From an uncultured Bifidobacterium sp. (GTDB lineage: Bacteria > Actinomycetota > Actinomycetes > Actinomycetales > Bifidobacteriaceae): a stretch of 43,297 nucleotides of DNA. The DNA lies in contig NZ_CALYOY010000018.1 in NCBI RefSeq assembly GCF_945269915.1, forward strand, positions 1-43,297, given 5' to 3'. The position numbers were made by a program, and so were the translations under genes. Within the stretch, counting starts at the first letter, position 1. Every line of letters starts with the position of its first letter. Positions 1-8,109 of this stretch are shown piece after piece. The notes beneath the pieces were generated by a model. That model was given only the letters and a program-made list of their open reading frames with translations, had not been told where the DNA came from and searched no databases.

Positions 1-21
1 GGGGGTGAAAGCGGGTGGAAG

Positions 22-675
22 CTACTTCAGCGCCTGCAGGTACCTGTAGAGGGTGGGCACGGAGATCTTGAGCTCTGTTGCCACAATATTTACGGCACCC
101 TTGATCAGGAAGATGCCGCGATCCTTGATGTCTTTGATGATCCTGAGACGTTCGATCCTGCTCAGCTTGTCAATGGGGACCTGAATCTGTTTTATTACGT
201 CTTGGGCGATCCTGCGGATATTCTCCTCGGGGTCCTCGTCCAATACCTGGCTTGGTATGCCGGAAGAGACCATACCATTGACCGAATCCGTTGTACTGAT
301 GGTCTGCAGTAGATGTGCGGCCCTCTGAAGCTCAGTGATGTTGATATTGATGCAGAGGACGCCGATGATATGCTCCTCCTGGTTGCGAATGAACAATGAG
401 GACACCCTGAACTGATGGTTGTTCAAATCGCGGCCTCGGTAGTCGGAAATAAAGTCGATACCGCTATCTTCGGCTTTTCGGGCCAGCTCCAGCGTCTCCT
501 TGGTCATGGCGTCGCCCTTCTTGCGGCCGGACAGGTGACCGTTGCGAATGAAGACGATGGAGGCATGCGGCCTGTGCAGATCGTGCACGGCGATTTCGGC
601 CATAGGTCCGAAAGCATCGGACAAGAACTCGGCCAGAGGGGAAACCTCCATGATGTTTGCAACTGTAAAGTGCAT
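22..675 (-). CDS. YheO/DauR-type PAS-HTH transcriptional regulator
   Basis: A 217-residue cytoplasmic DNA-binding regulator. The N-terminal part (about residues 10-120) looks like a YheO-type PAS domain, with the family's early stretch about 'exerting' inference from 'EIAVHDL' and the later 'FIRNGHLSGRKKGD' pattern. The C-terminus (about 165-217) is a DauR-like helix-turn-helix ending in 'ISVPTLYRYLQALK'. In this family the PAS domain probably senses a small ligand; DauR itself represses D-arginine catabolism, but nothing here shows the ligand or target. The ATG at 673-675 has a GAGGA-like ribosome site upstream. The gene reads toward the window edge, so any downstream partner is out of view. 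Family assignment is firm; specific function is unknown. Confidence 0.85.
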   Translation of the reverse strand: MHFTVANIMEVSPLAEFLSDAFGPMAEIAVHDLHRPHASIVFIRNGHLSGRKKGDAMTKETLELARKAEDSGIDFISDYRGRDLNNHQFRVSSLFIRNQEEHIIGVLCININITELQRAAHLLQTISTTDSVNGMVSSGIPSQVLDEDPEENIRRIAQDVIKQIQVPIDKLSRIERLRIIKDIKDRGIFLIKGAVNIVATELKISVPTLYRYLQALK

Positions 676-972
676 TGCTGGTCCTCAACATCCTAACAGG
701 GCAGATTACTCTACCGGTTGATGTCATCGGAAGCGGACGTGTCCATCCGTATGAGCTTCCTGTTCTGTTGTGATTCTCGAACTCGTCATCTACCACCCGA
801 GCCGATTGCGTGCATGACCTTCGTCCTACCGCAACGGTATTCGAGAAAGCATCCACATTATCGCATGGCTACGTGATGTTTTGCATCTGTTGGATCCGGC
901 CTGTCGTGTCGTTCGGGCGGGTTGTGAGATATGTGGTTCTGCCTGAAAAATATAATGGAGAAAGTACAGGAA
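676..972. other. Non-coding stretch upstream of the DauR-type regulator
   Basis: About 300 bases with no convincing gene. It should carry the promoter of the minus-strand regulator, but I could not fix a clear -35/-10 pair. The open frames here give low-complexity, arginine-rich translations with no recognisable family and are probably chance. Confidence 0.5.
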
Positions 973-1180
973 ATGTCAAGTACAACGCAATCCGTAGGCA
1001 ACAGGACAAATGTTACTTTGGTCACCCTTGCCGTTTCGCGGACTCGTTCATGATGGCCATCGAGAGAACCATCGTCTTCACTGCCATGCCCACAATCGTC
1101 CCCGATCTCCACGGGCCAGCCGTCATGAATCGGGTCTATCCCATATATTTGCTGACGACCGCCGTAACCACACCGATCTC
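973..1180 (+). pseudogene. Remnant of a DHA2-type MFS drug transporter (N-terminus)
   Basis: An ATG at 973, preceded by GGAG at 957-960, opens a frame reading MSSTTQSVGN and ending at a TGA near 1049. From about 1035 similarity continues in another frame with the pattern 'FMMAIERTIVFTAMPTIVPD', then 'VMNRVYPIYLLTTAVTTPI'. That matches the first two transmembrane helices of EmrB/QacA-like (DHA2) proton-driven efflux proteins, where the typical motif is D/E-x-TIV-x-TALPTI followed by W-x-x-x-x-YLL-x-x-A-x-x-TP. The remaining 400 or so residues of such a transporter are not recognisable in any frame after about 1180. A frameshift plus a large deletion or decay makes this a pseudogene. A few substitutions in conserved positions (for example R for S before TIV) also suggest drift without selection. 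Confidence 0.7.
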
Positions 1181-1454
1181 GGTCTTGTCCTGGTATGATC
1201 CCCGTGTTGCTGTATTTCGCACCTGCCTATGCATACGACCTTGTCCCGATTCGGCGGGAAACCAGATATGTGACCAGATAGAGGCATAGGCTGCGGCGCG
1301 GCCTCCGACAGGGAGATCTGCCGACCGTCCTACCCTCTTTACGAGCATGGTGAAAAGTCTGGTCACGGGGGTGTGACCGGCAGCAAGCACCGATTGTCCG
1401 ACAACCGCAGCTGCCTCGTTCGCCATCACTTCAGGCTGAACGCTCCTAACGAGC
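1181..1454. other. Decayed sequence between the MFS remnant and uppP
   Basis: No frame gives a recognisable protein. The stretch could be the eroded rest of the MFS transporter, but I see no conserved motif that would prove it. Confidence 0.4.
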
Positions 1455-1490
1455 AGGTTCGGCCGCCGGACGGAGTGTGCAACCGAACCT
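1455..1490 (-). terminator. Putative uppP terminator hairpin
   Basis: AGGTTCGG (1455-1462) pairs with CCGAACCT (1483-1490), 8 bp with a 20-base loop, just past the uppP stop. A competing pair, GAACC/GGTTC, lies at 1485-1499. There is no U-tract, so this is a structural candidate only. Confidence 0.4.
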
Positions 1491-1504
1491 GGCCGGTTCC
1501 CGCG

Positions 1505-2380
1505 TCATGCGGCGGCAACACCCCCGACGGCCGGTATGACATGGAAGATCAGGAGCAGGGCCACGATGAGGGCAAGACAGATTCGGTAGATGACAAAACC
1601 CCGGTAGGAGAACCGTGAAACGATTTTCAGGAAGGCGATGATGACGAAATAACCGACCAGGAAACTGACCAGGGTGGCGCAGATGGTGGCACCCCATCCG
1701 GGGAAGGCAGCATCGGCATCGATGTTCCTGACCGACTTGTAGGTCTCCAGGATGCCGGCACCGAATACGGCCGGGATGGCCATCAGGAAACTGACACGGG
1801 TGGCGGACTCTCGAGTGTATCCGAGTCCTCGGCCGAAGGTGATGGTACCCCCGGAACGAGAGACACCGGGAATCAGGGCGAGCATCTGCCCCACGCCGAA
1901 AAGGATGGCGTCCCTGACGTTCATCTGCTTGATTTCCTTGGTCTGGCGTCCATGCCTGTCGAAATAGTCCAGGAGGAGACCGAAGACGATGAGGACCACT
2001 ACGGTGATCCAAAGATTGCGCAGTTTGGTCTCAATCATCTTCTGGAAGATCATTCCGGCCAGAACAATGGGGATGGTGCCGATGATGATATACCAACCCA
2101 TGGCGGCATCGTGGTCGTCGGTACCCAGGCGTTTGCGCCAGGAGGTTCCGTCCTTGCCCAGGAGGCAACGGAACCAGTGGGTAAGAATCCGCGCAATGTC
2201 ATGGCGGAAATACAGGAGGACCGCAAACTCCGTGCCGAATTGGATGATCGCGGTGAAGGCCGCTCCCGGATCCTGTCCCAGAAGCCCTCCCAGGATGCGG
2301 ATGTGGGCGCTCGATGAAACCGGGAAGTATTCGGTCAGGGCCTGCACCAGGCCGAAAAGCATGGATTCAAAGAAGTTCAT
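1505..2380 (-). CDS. uppP: Undecaprenyl-diphosphate phosphatase UppP (BacA)
   Basis: An integral membrane enzyme of 291 residues that dephosphorylates undecaprenyl diphosphate to recycle the lipid carrier for peptidoglycan and other wall polymers. The family's first conserved block is present as 'QALTEYFPVSSSAHI' (about residues 14-28; most homologues read GLTEFLPVSSSGH). The second block, 'LIPGVSRSGGTI', lies near residue 165 and contains the catalytic-region arginine and serines. Several hydrophobic helices follow to the C-terminus. Length is typical (about 260-300). It is transcribed away from the fructosamine-kinase-like gene. In homologues overexpression gives bacitracin resistance. Confidence 0.95.
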   Translation of the reverse strand: MNFFESMLFGLVQALTEYFPVSSSAHIRILGGLLGQDPGAAFTAIIQFGTEFAVLLYFRHDIARILTHWFRCLLGKDGTSWRKRLGTDDHDAAMGWYIIIGTIPIVLAGMIFQKMIETKLRNLWITVVVLIVFGLLLDYFDRHGRQTKEIKQMNVRDAILFGVGQMLALIPGVSRSGGTITFGRGLGYTRESATRVSFLMAIPAVFGAGILETYKSVRNIDADAAFPGWGATICATLVSFLVGYFVIIAFLKIVSRFSYRGFVIYRICLALIVALLLIFHVIPAVGGVAAA

Positions 2381-2489
2381 GATATGAGAGCTTAGCCTTC
2401 AACCATGGGCTTGTGGCGCGTGAAGGTGGCATGTCTCGCAGAATGCCCACAATGGAATCGTCGGGCTATCGCGCAAGGGAGGTACGGAC

Positions 2490-3284
2490 ATGGTCGGAAC
2501 ATACAGGAAGTCACGCGGAGGAGCACCCGCCGGGTTCTTCGAGTGTGAAGGGCTCGGTCTGCGTTGGCTGGGTCAGGCACAGGCGGTGGGTGGTCCCAGG
2601 GTGGTCGATGTCTATGACTGGGGCAAGGACCATCTCGATATCGAAGAGGTGGATTCAACCTCGCCCAGCGGTGGTGCGGCATATAGGTTCGGCGCCCAGC
2701 TGGCCCGAATGCACGATGCAGGAGCCGATCATTACGGCTCCGCCCCGGAGGGATATCATGGAACCTGCTACTTCGGCCCCCTCCAGGACCCCCTCCCCAT
2801 GGCAACGGGAGATTGGGACGATCCGGCGACCTACTGGGGGCAGGCTCGACTTGAGCCCATGGTCCGGATGGCCGTGGACAGGCGGGCTCTGAACCAGGGC
2901 GATATGGATATGACCCGTCAGATCATCCAGGCCTTGCCGGAGATGCTGGGTGCCGCGGCCGATGACAGGCCCGCCAGGGTCCATGGCGATCTGTGGAGCG
3001 GCAATGTGATGTGGACCAGGAACGATGGTCAGACCGAGGCGGTCCTGATCGATCCGGCGGCGCATGGTGGACATCGTGAAGAGGATCTGGCCATGCTTCA
3101 TCTTTTCGGCATCCCCTATCTGAGTCAGATCATGGATGGCTATCAGTCGGTCCACCCGCTGGCAAGGGGGTATGAGAATAGGTTGACCCTCTGGCAGCTT
3201 TATGCAATCGCCGGGCACTGTGCCTTCTTCGGAGGCGGGTACGTGAGTGAATACCGGTCCATGTGTCGATCCCTGCTTGGCTGA
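2490..3284 (+). CDS. Fructosamine kinase family protein
   Basis: A 264-residue protein kinase-fold enzyme related to fructosamine-3-kinase, which phosphorylates sugars attached to amines by glycation so that they detach. The catalytic loop 'HGDLWSGN' (about residue 164) and the following 'LIDPAAHGGHREEDLAM' with the metal-binding Asp are intact. The N-terminus begins at 'YRKS...GFFECEGLGLRWL', so the usual glycine-rich loop ahead of the ATP-binding lysine is missing; the short form seems common in actinobacteria. ATG at 2490 is preceded by AGGGAGG at a 7-base spacing. The in-frame codons upstream carry no better start. The real substrate is not shown. Confidence 0.85.
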   Translation: MVGTYRKSRGGAPAGFFECEGLGLRWLGQAQAVGGPRVVDVYDWGKDHLDIEEVDSTSPSGGAAYRFGAQLARMHDAGADHYGSAPEGYHGTCYFGPLQDPLPMATGDWDDPATYWGQARLEPMVRMAVDRRALNQGDMDMTRQIIQALPEMLGAAADDRPARVHGDLWSGNVMWTRNDGQTEAVLIDPAAHGGHREEDLAMLHLFGIPYLSQIMDGYQSVHPLARGYENRLTLWQLYAIAGHCAFFGGGYVSEYRSMCRSLLG

Positions 3285-3301
3285 ACGGGAAGGAACCGAG
3301 C

Positions 3302-3358
3302 ATATGGATAGGCCCCGGTTGTGGAGGTAATCCTCCAGGGCCCGGGGCCTATCCGTAT
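3302..3358. terminator. Bidirectional terminator hairpin between the fructosamine kinase gene and dnaJ
   Basis: A 17-bp stem (3302-3318 with 3342-3358, one mismatch) built on GGATAGGCCCCGG and its complement, with a second small stem TGGAGG/CCTCCA at its tip (3322-3337). It lies between two convergent genes and is symmetrical enough to act on both. Confidence 0.75.
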
Positions 3359-3372
3359 ACTCGGGGGTCTCG

Positions 3373-4506
3373 CTAGTTGAAGATGTCCTTGAGCCTGTCG
3401 AAGAGACCCTTCCTGGCACCGGCTCCTGTGGGCTTGGAATCCTGTGGGATCTCCCTGGCACCCGAGTCATGGCTCTTGGCGAAGTCCTCGATCAGGCCGC
3501 GCTCCCGATCGTCAAGCTTGGTGGGGATCTGAACCAGAACATGGACGACGATGTCGCCTCGGTCCTCCTTGCTCCCCAGCCTGGTCACCCCCAGACCCTT
3601 CATCGTCACTTCATCGTCGGGCTGGCTTCCGGCCGGTATCTGAATCTGGCGGGGGCCGTCGAAGGTATCCAGGTCGACGGCATGGCCCAGGACGGCCCAG
3701 GTCATGGGGATGGAAATCCAGCAGTGGAGGTCCTGACCACTGCGTGTGTATCGTTTGTCGGCCTTGATGCTGATATCGATATAGAGGTCGCCGGCGGTGC
3801 CGCCCCCTTCGCCCACCTCGCCCTGGGAGGCCAGACGCAGACGCGATCCGTCAGCGACGCCTGCCGGGACGTTGATGCCCACATCCCGCCTGACCCTGAC
3901 CCTGCCGTGTCCCTGGCACTGCGGGCAGGGATGCTCGATGATCGTTCCGTGACCCTCGCAGCGTTCGCAAGGTGCCTGACTCATCATCTGGCCAAGGAGG
4001 GTGCGTACCACTTTCTGGGCATACCCCCTCCCCTGGCAGACCGGGCAGGTGACCGGCGAGGTTCCTTTCTGGGCGCCGGAGCCGCCGCACTCCTGGCAGA
4101 GACCGAAAGTGTGGATCTGCGTGTGAACCGTGCCGCCGAAAATGGCGGTCTTCAGGTCGATGTCGACCCCGGCCAGGGCATCACGTCCCGGCTGTGTGCG
4201 CGGTATGGGACCCCGTGAATCCGCTCCGAAACCGCCGCCGAAGAATTGGCTGAACACATCGCCCATGTCGAATCCACCCGCAGCGGACGCCTGCGGATCA
4301 TTGGGGTCCACACCCTGGTCGTACATGCGTCGCTTCTGGGGGTCCGAAAGCACCTCGTAGGCGCTGTTGACCTCCTTGAATCTATCCTCGTACTCCGGCC
4401 CGGCGATGTCCGGGTGGTACTTGCGGCTCATCTTCCGATAGGCCCTCTTGATCTCATCGTCGCTCGCCGTGCGCTCGACGCCCAAAACCTCGTAGTAATC
4501 TGCCAC
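3373..4506 (-). CDS. dnaJ: Chaperone protein DnaJ
   Basis: A 377-residue Hsp40 co-chaperone that delivers unfolded proteins to DnaK and stimulates its ATPase. The J domain carries the HPD tripeptide at 31-33. A Gly/Phe-rich linker (about 75-100, 'GGFDMGDVFSQFFGGGFG') follows. The zinc-binding domain has four CxxCxGxG repeats: CQECGGSG, CPVCQGRG, CERCEGHG and CPQCQGHG. Beta-sandwich substrate-binding domains complete the protein. It lies 70 bases after hrcA on the same strand. The hrcA-dnaJ2 pair is standard in actinobacteria, and this copy lies away from dnaK-grpE, so it is probably co-transcribed with hrcA under CIRCE control. Confidence 0.95.
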   Translation of the reverse strand: MADYYEVLGVERTASDDEIKRAYRKMSRKYHPDIAGPEYEDRFKEVNSAYEVLSDPQKRRMYDQGVDPNDPQASAAGGFDMGDVFSQFFGGGFGADSRGPIPRTQPGRDALAGVDIDLKTAIFGGTVHTQIHTFGLCQECGGSGAQKGTSPVTCPVCQGRGYAQKVVRTLLGQMMSQAPCERCEGHGTIIEHPCPQCQGHGRVRVRRDVGINVPAGVADGSRLRLASQGEVGEGGGTAGDLYIDISIKADKRYTRSGQDLHCWISIPMTWAVLGHAVDLDTFDGPRQIQIPAGSQPDDEVTMKGLGVTRLGSKEDRGDIVVHVLVQIPTKLDDRERGLIEDFAKSHDSGAREIPQDSKPTGAGARKGLFDRLKDIFN

Positions 4507-4576
4507 CGATATTCCTTCTGTGTTTCTGTGCTGGCCTATTCTTCCACAGACCCGAGTCAGCTAGGTCCCAACGGGC

Positions 4577-5677
4577 TTACTGTTCTTCCGCCCCGGCCAG
4601 AAAACCGGTCAGGTAGGATGCCACGGCCCGGACCGCGCTCATGGTCACTGCATAGTCCATATGGGTGGGTCCGATCGACCCGACGAAGGCGATCGGTTCA
4701 TCGGTCAGATCCGCATCGTCCTCACCCGATCGTTGCTGATGGGCATGACCATAACCGGATGTCACCACCGACGCATGAACCAGCTCCGGAGTCTGGGTTT
4801 CGGTCCCGATGGCCACGCTGACCCCGTTGTTCTCGCGGGAAAGCTCGCTCTGTGCCTTCATCAGCCTCATCAGGACCACCTGTTCCTCAAGGGCATCCAG
4901 AAGGGGGGCAAGGTCTCCAATGGACACGGCCTGGCTGTGGGTCAGCTGTGAGGTGCCAGCCATGTATATTCCGCTGGTCTGCTCCTTGGTGGCCATCTCG
5001 TCGAAGACGGCGGCCAGGATGCGAAGCATGGACTTGGCGTCGGATTCGGGGTTGAAATCAGCCATGAGCTGGCATCGTTCGGCCGCCTGGGTCAGCGGCA
5101 GGTCGTGGCACTGCTCGTTGATCATGTCCGAAAGACCTGCAAGGGCATCCGGGGCTGGTTGGTGGGAGCCGTGGAGGGTGCGTTGCACGACCCTGCCGGT
5201 ATCCGTGATGACAACCACCAGGACGGACCCCCTCCCCAGTCTGATCAGTTCGGATCGTCTCAGGTTCGAATGGGCCAGCGAGGGTGAGGCCACCACGGCT
5301 ATCTGCCCGGTGATCTGCGCAAGGAGGCGTGCGGCGTGTTGAAGGGTGTCCTCAAGGTTGACAGACCCCGACAGGAAGACGTCTATGCCCCTGCGCTGGG
5401 CAGCGGAGAGAGGAACCACCGTGGCCAGACGATCGACAAAGTACCGGTACCCCTTCTGGGTGGGGACGCGTCCTGCCGAGGTATGGGGCTGAATCAGATA
5501 GCCCTCTTCCTCCAAGGCGGCCATATCGTTGCGGACGGTTGCGGAGCTGACCCCCAGGTGGTGGTTTCTGGTCAGGGATCCGGAACCTACTGGTTCCTGA
5601 GAGCGGATATAGTCCTCTACGACGGCGCGCAGGACCAACATGCGTCTGGTATTGGCCAATGATGCTCCTTCCGTCAT
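4577..5677 (-). CDS. hrcA: Heat-inducible transcription repressor HrcA
   Basis: A 366-residue repressor that binds CIRCE operators in front of class I heat-shock genes. The N-terminal winged helix (about 8-80) contains 'VGSGSLTRNHHLGVSSATVRND' split here into its family motifs: GS-x-L-x-R and S-x-ATVRN-x-M-x-x-LE. The next motif, 'GYLIQPHTSAGRVPTQKGYR', is highly conserved. The GAF-like effector region and C-terminal dimerisation part follow; length is close to the usual 340-370. The ATG at 5675-5677 lies just behind a CIRCE element, so the gene is autoregulated. HrcA needs GroEL to fold, and so senses chaperone load. Confidence 0.97.
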   Translation of the reverse strand: MTEGASLANTRRMLVLRAVVEDYIRSQEPVGSGSLTRNHHLGVSSATVRNDMAALEEEGYLIQPHTSAGRVPTQKGYRYFVDRLATVVPLSAAQRRGIDVFLSGSVNLEDTLQHAARLLAQITGQIAVVASPSLAHSNLRRSELIRLGRGSVLVVVITDTGRVVQRTLHGSHQPAPDALAGLSDMINEQCHDLPLTQAAERCQLMADFNPESDAKSMLRILAAVFDEMATKEQTSGIYMAGTSQLTHSQAVSIGDLAPLLDALEEQVVLMRLMKAQSELSRENNGVSVAIGTETQTPELVHASVVTSGYGHAHQQRSGEDDADLTDEPIAFVGSIGPTHMDYAVTMSAVRAVASYLTGFLAGAEEQ

Positions 5678-5687
5678 GACTCAAGTC

Positions 5688-5714
5688 TTAGCACTCTGAT
5701 TGCGAGAGTGCCAA
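5688..5714. promoter_or_regulatory. CIRCE operator for HrcA
   Basis: TTAGCACTC (5688-5696), a 9-base spacer, then GAGTGCCAA (5706-5714). This matches the CIRCE consensus TTAGCACTC-N9-GAGTGCTAA at 17 of 18 arm positions. It lies 10 bases upstream of the hrcA start and between hrcA and the divergent tkt. A possible hrcA -10 (TATCTT, minus strand) occupies 5715-5720. Confidence 0.95.
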
Positions 5715-5727
5715 AAGATAGCGCGAA

Positions 5728-5747
5728 GAGCCGAATCGTGTCGGCTC
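5728..5747. repeat. 7-bp inverted repeat in the hrcA-tkt intergenic region
   Basis: GAGCCGA (5728-5734) and TCGGCTC (5741-5747) form a perfect inverted repeat with a 6-base spacer, upstream of the likely hrcA -10. It could be a protein-binding site; no known consensus fits. Confidence 0.4.
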
Positions 5748-5790
5748 GCACCGATATCATGGGAGTGCAATGTGAAGGTAATCGAACATT

Positions 5791-5806
5791 TTCGACACAA
5801 GTCGAA
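5791..5806. promoter_or_regulatory. Inverted repeat in the tkt leader (possible operator)
   Basis: TTCGAC-ACAA-GTCGAA is a perfect 6+4+6 inverted repeat 38 bases before the tkt start. It is overlapped by two direct copies of TCGAACAT (5782-5789 and 5802-5809) whose starts are 20 bases apart, about two helical turns. The arrangement resembles a regulator site, but I cannot name the regulator. Confidence 0.45.
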
Positions 5807-5844
5807 CATGGAGACCTCTCAATTGGAAGGAAAGTAGATACCAT

Positions 5845-7947
5845 ATGTCCAATTTCACATGGTCTGAACTCGACGAGCGGGCGGTCAAGATGGCCAAGGT
5901 CCTCTCAGCCGATGCCGTCGAGAAGGCCGGCAGCGGTCATCCCGGCTCACCCATCTCCCTGGCGCCCATCGCCTACACGCTCTATCAGCACTTCCTCAAG
6001 CATGATCCCAACGATCCGGACTGGGAAGGCCGCGACCGCTTCATCCTTTCGGGTGGTCATGCCTCTCTGACCCAGTATGTGCAGCTCTACTTCTCCGGAT
6101 ACGGTCTCACCCTGGACGATCTGAAGCGGTTCCGTACAGCAGGAACCCGGACTCCGGGCCATCCCGAGTATGGTCTCACCCCCGGCATCGAGATGACCAC
6201 CGGCCCACTGGGGCAGGGGCTCGCCTCGGCCGTCGGTTTCGCCTATGGCCAGCGTTACGAGCGCGGCCTGCTGGATCCCGATGCTCCCGCCGGGCAGTCC
6301 CCCTTCGACCACAACATCTGGGTCATCTGCGGCGAAGGTGATGTTGAGGAGGGTGTCTCATCGGAGGCCAGCTCGTTGGCCGGTGACCAGCAGTTGGGCA
6401 ATCTGACCGTTATCTTTGATGCCAATCACATCCAGATCGAGGGTGACACCAAGATCGCTCTGGGCGAGGATATCCTCGAGCGCTATCAGGCCTACGGCTG
6501 GTATACCGATGAGTTCAGCTTCATCCAGCCCGATGGGTCCTACAAGGAGGATACCGAAGGCCTTGCAGCCGTGCTCGAGAAGGCCCGGCAGGTAACCGAT
6601 CGGCCGAAGTTCATCAAGGTCGATACCCTGATGGCCTGGCCCACCCCCGGCAAGACCAATGACCCCTCCGCCCATGGTTCCGCCCTGGGCGCCGAGGCGG
6701 TCGCCGCCTTGAAGACCACCTTGGGATATGATCCCCAGCAGTCCTTCCAGGTTGACGAGGAGGCTTTGGCCCACGCTCGTGAGGTCGCCCAGCGTGGACT
6801 CGCGGCCCACAGGGAATGGGACCGGAGCTACCAGGCCTGGCGCCAGGCCAACCCCGATAAGGCCGCTCTGCACGACAGGATTCATGCCGGCAAGCTGCCC
6901 GATGGTTTCGACAAGGCCATCGATGATCTGGAGATGAGCTTCGAGGCCGGTTCCAAGGTGGCAACGCGTAAGGCGTCCGGTGCGGTCATCAATGCCGTGG
7001 CTCCGATCATGCCCGAGCTCTGGGGAGGCTCCGCCGATCTGGGTGGGTCCAACAACACCAATATCAACGGCGCCGTGTCCTTTGCGCCGGAGTGCGATGA
7101 GACGGTGCAGTGGCCCAAGGCGAACAAGTACGGTCGTCAGCTCCACTTTGGCGTGCGTGAGTTTGGCATGGGTGCAATCACCAATGGCATCCTGCTCGGG
7201 TCGGATACCCGGCCCTTCAACGGGACCTTCTTCCAGTTCTGCGACTATGAGCGTCCTTCGGTGCGGCTGGCCGCGCTGATGGACATCCCCAATCTCTACA
7301 TCTGGACCCACGATTCAGTAGCCCTGGGTGAGGATGGTCCTACCCACCAGCCGATTGAGCATCTGTCCGCCATGCGCGCCATCCCCCAGATGGAGGTTGT
7401 GCGTCCGGCCGATCAGTTCGAGACCGCCGAGGCCTACCGTGCCTTCTTTGAGAAGGACAACACCCATCCCACGGCAATGATTCTGACCCGCCAGGGTGTA
7501 CCTACCCTGGAGGAGACCAGGACCAGGGCACGCGATGGTGTTCGCAAGGGAGCCTATGTTTTGGTCGATACCGAGGGTCGGCCCGACGTGTTGATCATGG
7601 CCACCGGGTCCGAGGTCCAGCACGCCGTGGCCGCCGCCAAGACCCTCGGTGAGCAGGACGTCAAGGCCCGAGTCATCTCCATGCCCTCCATGGAGTGGTT
7701 CGAGGAGCAGGACGACGACTACAAGGAGGAGATTCTCCCGGCATCCGTCAAGGCCCGCGTCTCGGTCGAGGCAGGTTTGTCCATGCCCTGGTACAAGTAC
7801 CTTGGTTCCTATGGCAAGCCCGTATCCATCGAACGGTTCGGTCTGCAGGGCAGTGGTGACGAGAACATGCGTGACCTGGGCATCACCCCGGAGCATGTGG
7901 TCGAAGCCGCCAAGGCCTCCATGGAGGAAGTCCGCAAGGCCTTCTGA
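5845..7947 (+). CDS. tkt: Transketolase
   Basis: A 700-residue thiamine-diphosphate enzyme that moves two-carbon units between ketose and aldose phosphates. In bifidobacteria it works with transaldolase to turn hexose phosphates into the pentose and tetrose phosphates used by phosphoketolase. Visible motifs are GHPGSP with catalytic His32, 'GPLGQG' near 120, and the diphosphate/Mg site 'GEGDVEEG' (163-170) with the matching 'DANHIQIEG' further on. The pyrimidine-domain block 'VREFGMGAITNG' and 'HDSVALGEDGPTHQP' (from about 489) follow. Length is typical. GGAAGG lies ahead of the ATG, and tal follows after about 160 bases. Confidence 0.97.
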   Translation: MSNFTWSELDERAVKMAKVLSADAVEKAGSGHPGSPISLAPIAYTLYQHFLKHDPNDPDWEGRDRFILSGGHASLTQYVQLYFSGYGLTLDDLKRFRTAGTRTPGHPEYGLTPGIEMTTGPLGQGLASAVGFAYGQRYERGLLDPDAPAGQSPFDHNIWVICGEGDVEEGVSSEASSLAGDQQLGNLTVIFDANHIQIEGDTKIALGEDILERYQAYGWYTDEFSFIQPDGSYKEDTEGLAAVLEKARQVTDRPKFIKVDTLMAWPTPGKTNDPSAHGSALGAEAVAALKTTLGYDPQQSFQVDEEALAHAREVAQRGLAAHREWDRSYQAWRQANPDKAALHDRIHAGKLPDGFDKAIDDLEMSFEAGSKVATRKASGAVINAVAPIMPELWGGSADLGGSNNTNINGAVSFAPECDETVQWPKANKYGRQLHFGVREFGMGAITNGILLGSDTRPFNGTFFQFCDYERPSVRLAALMDIPNLYIWTHDSVALGEDGPTHQPIEHLSAMRAIPQMEVVRPADQFETAEAYRAFFEKDNTHPTAMILTRQGVPTLEETRTRARDGVRKGAYVLVDTEGRPDVLIMATGSEVQHAVAAAKTLGEQDVKARVISMPSMEWFEEQDDDYKEEILPASVKARVSVEAGLSMPWYKYLGSYGKPVSIERFGLQGSGDENMRDLGITPEHVVEAAKASMEEVRKAF

Positions 7948-8001
7948 TTCGACCCGGATCAGCCTCCGCATGCACCCGCGCGCAGGGACTGATCCATCTC
8001 C

Positions 8002-8037
8002 CCCTTCCGGTCGGCAATATGTCGCCGGCCGGAAGGG
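8002..8037 (+). terminator. Hairpin between tkt and tal
   Basis: CCCTTCCGGTCGGC (8002-8015) pairs with GCCGGCCGGAAGGG (8024-8037), 14 bp with one mismatch and an 8-base loop. No U-tract follows. It may end or attenuate the tkt transcript, or simply stabilise its 3' end. Confidence 0.55.
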
Positions 8038-8109
8038 AATACCGAATATGGCTTCGTGGTGAAGCATACTGAATGTGTTACCGTCAAGAACCCAAAAAGG
8101 AGTTACAAG

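Noticed and set aside
1136..1429. 97-codon minus-strand frame in the gap before uppP
   Set aside because: Opposite the MFS remnant and without any family pattern.
5782..5809. LexA box in the tkt leader
   Set aside because: CGAAC is present but the matching GTTCG half at the right distance is not; the palindrome TTCGAC/GTCGAA has a different form from the perfect box at uvrA.
6358..7311. 317-codon minus-strand frame inside tkt
   Set aside because: Shadow of the transketolase frame, with no ribosome site or homology.
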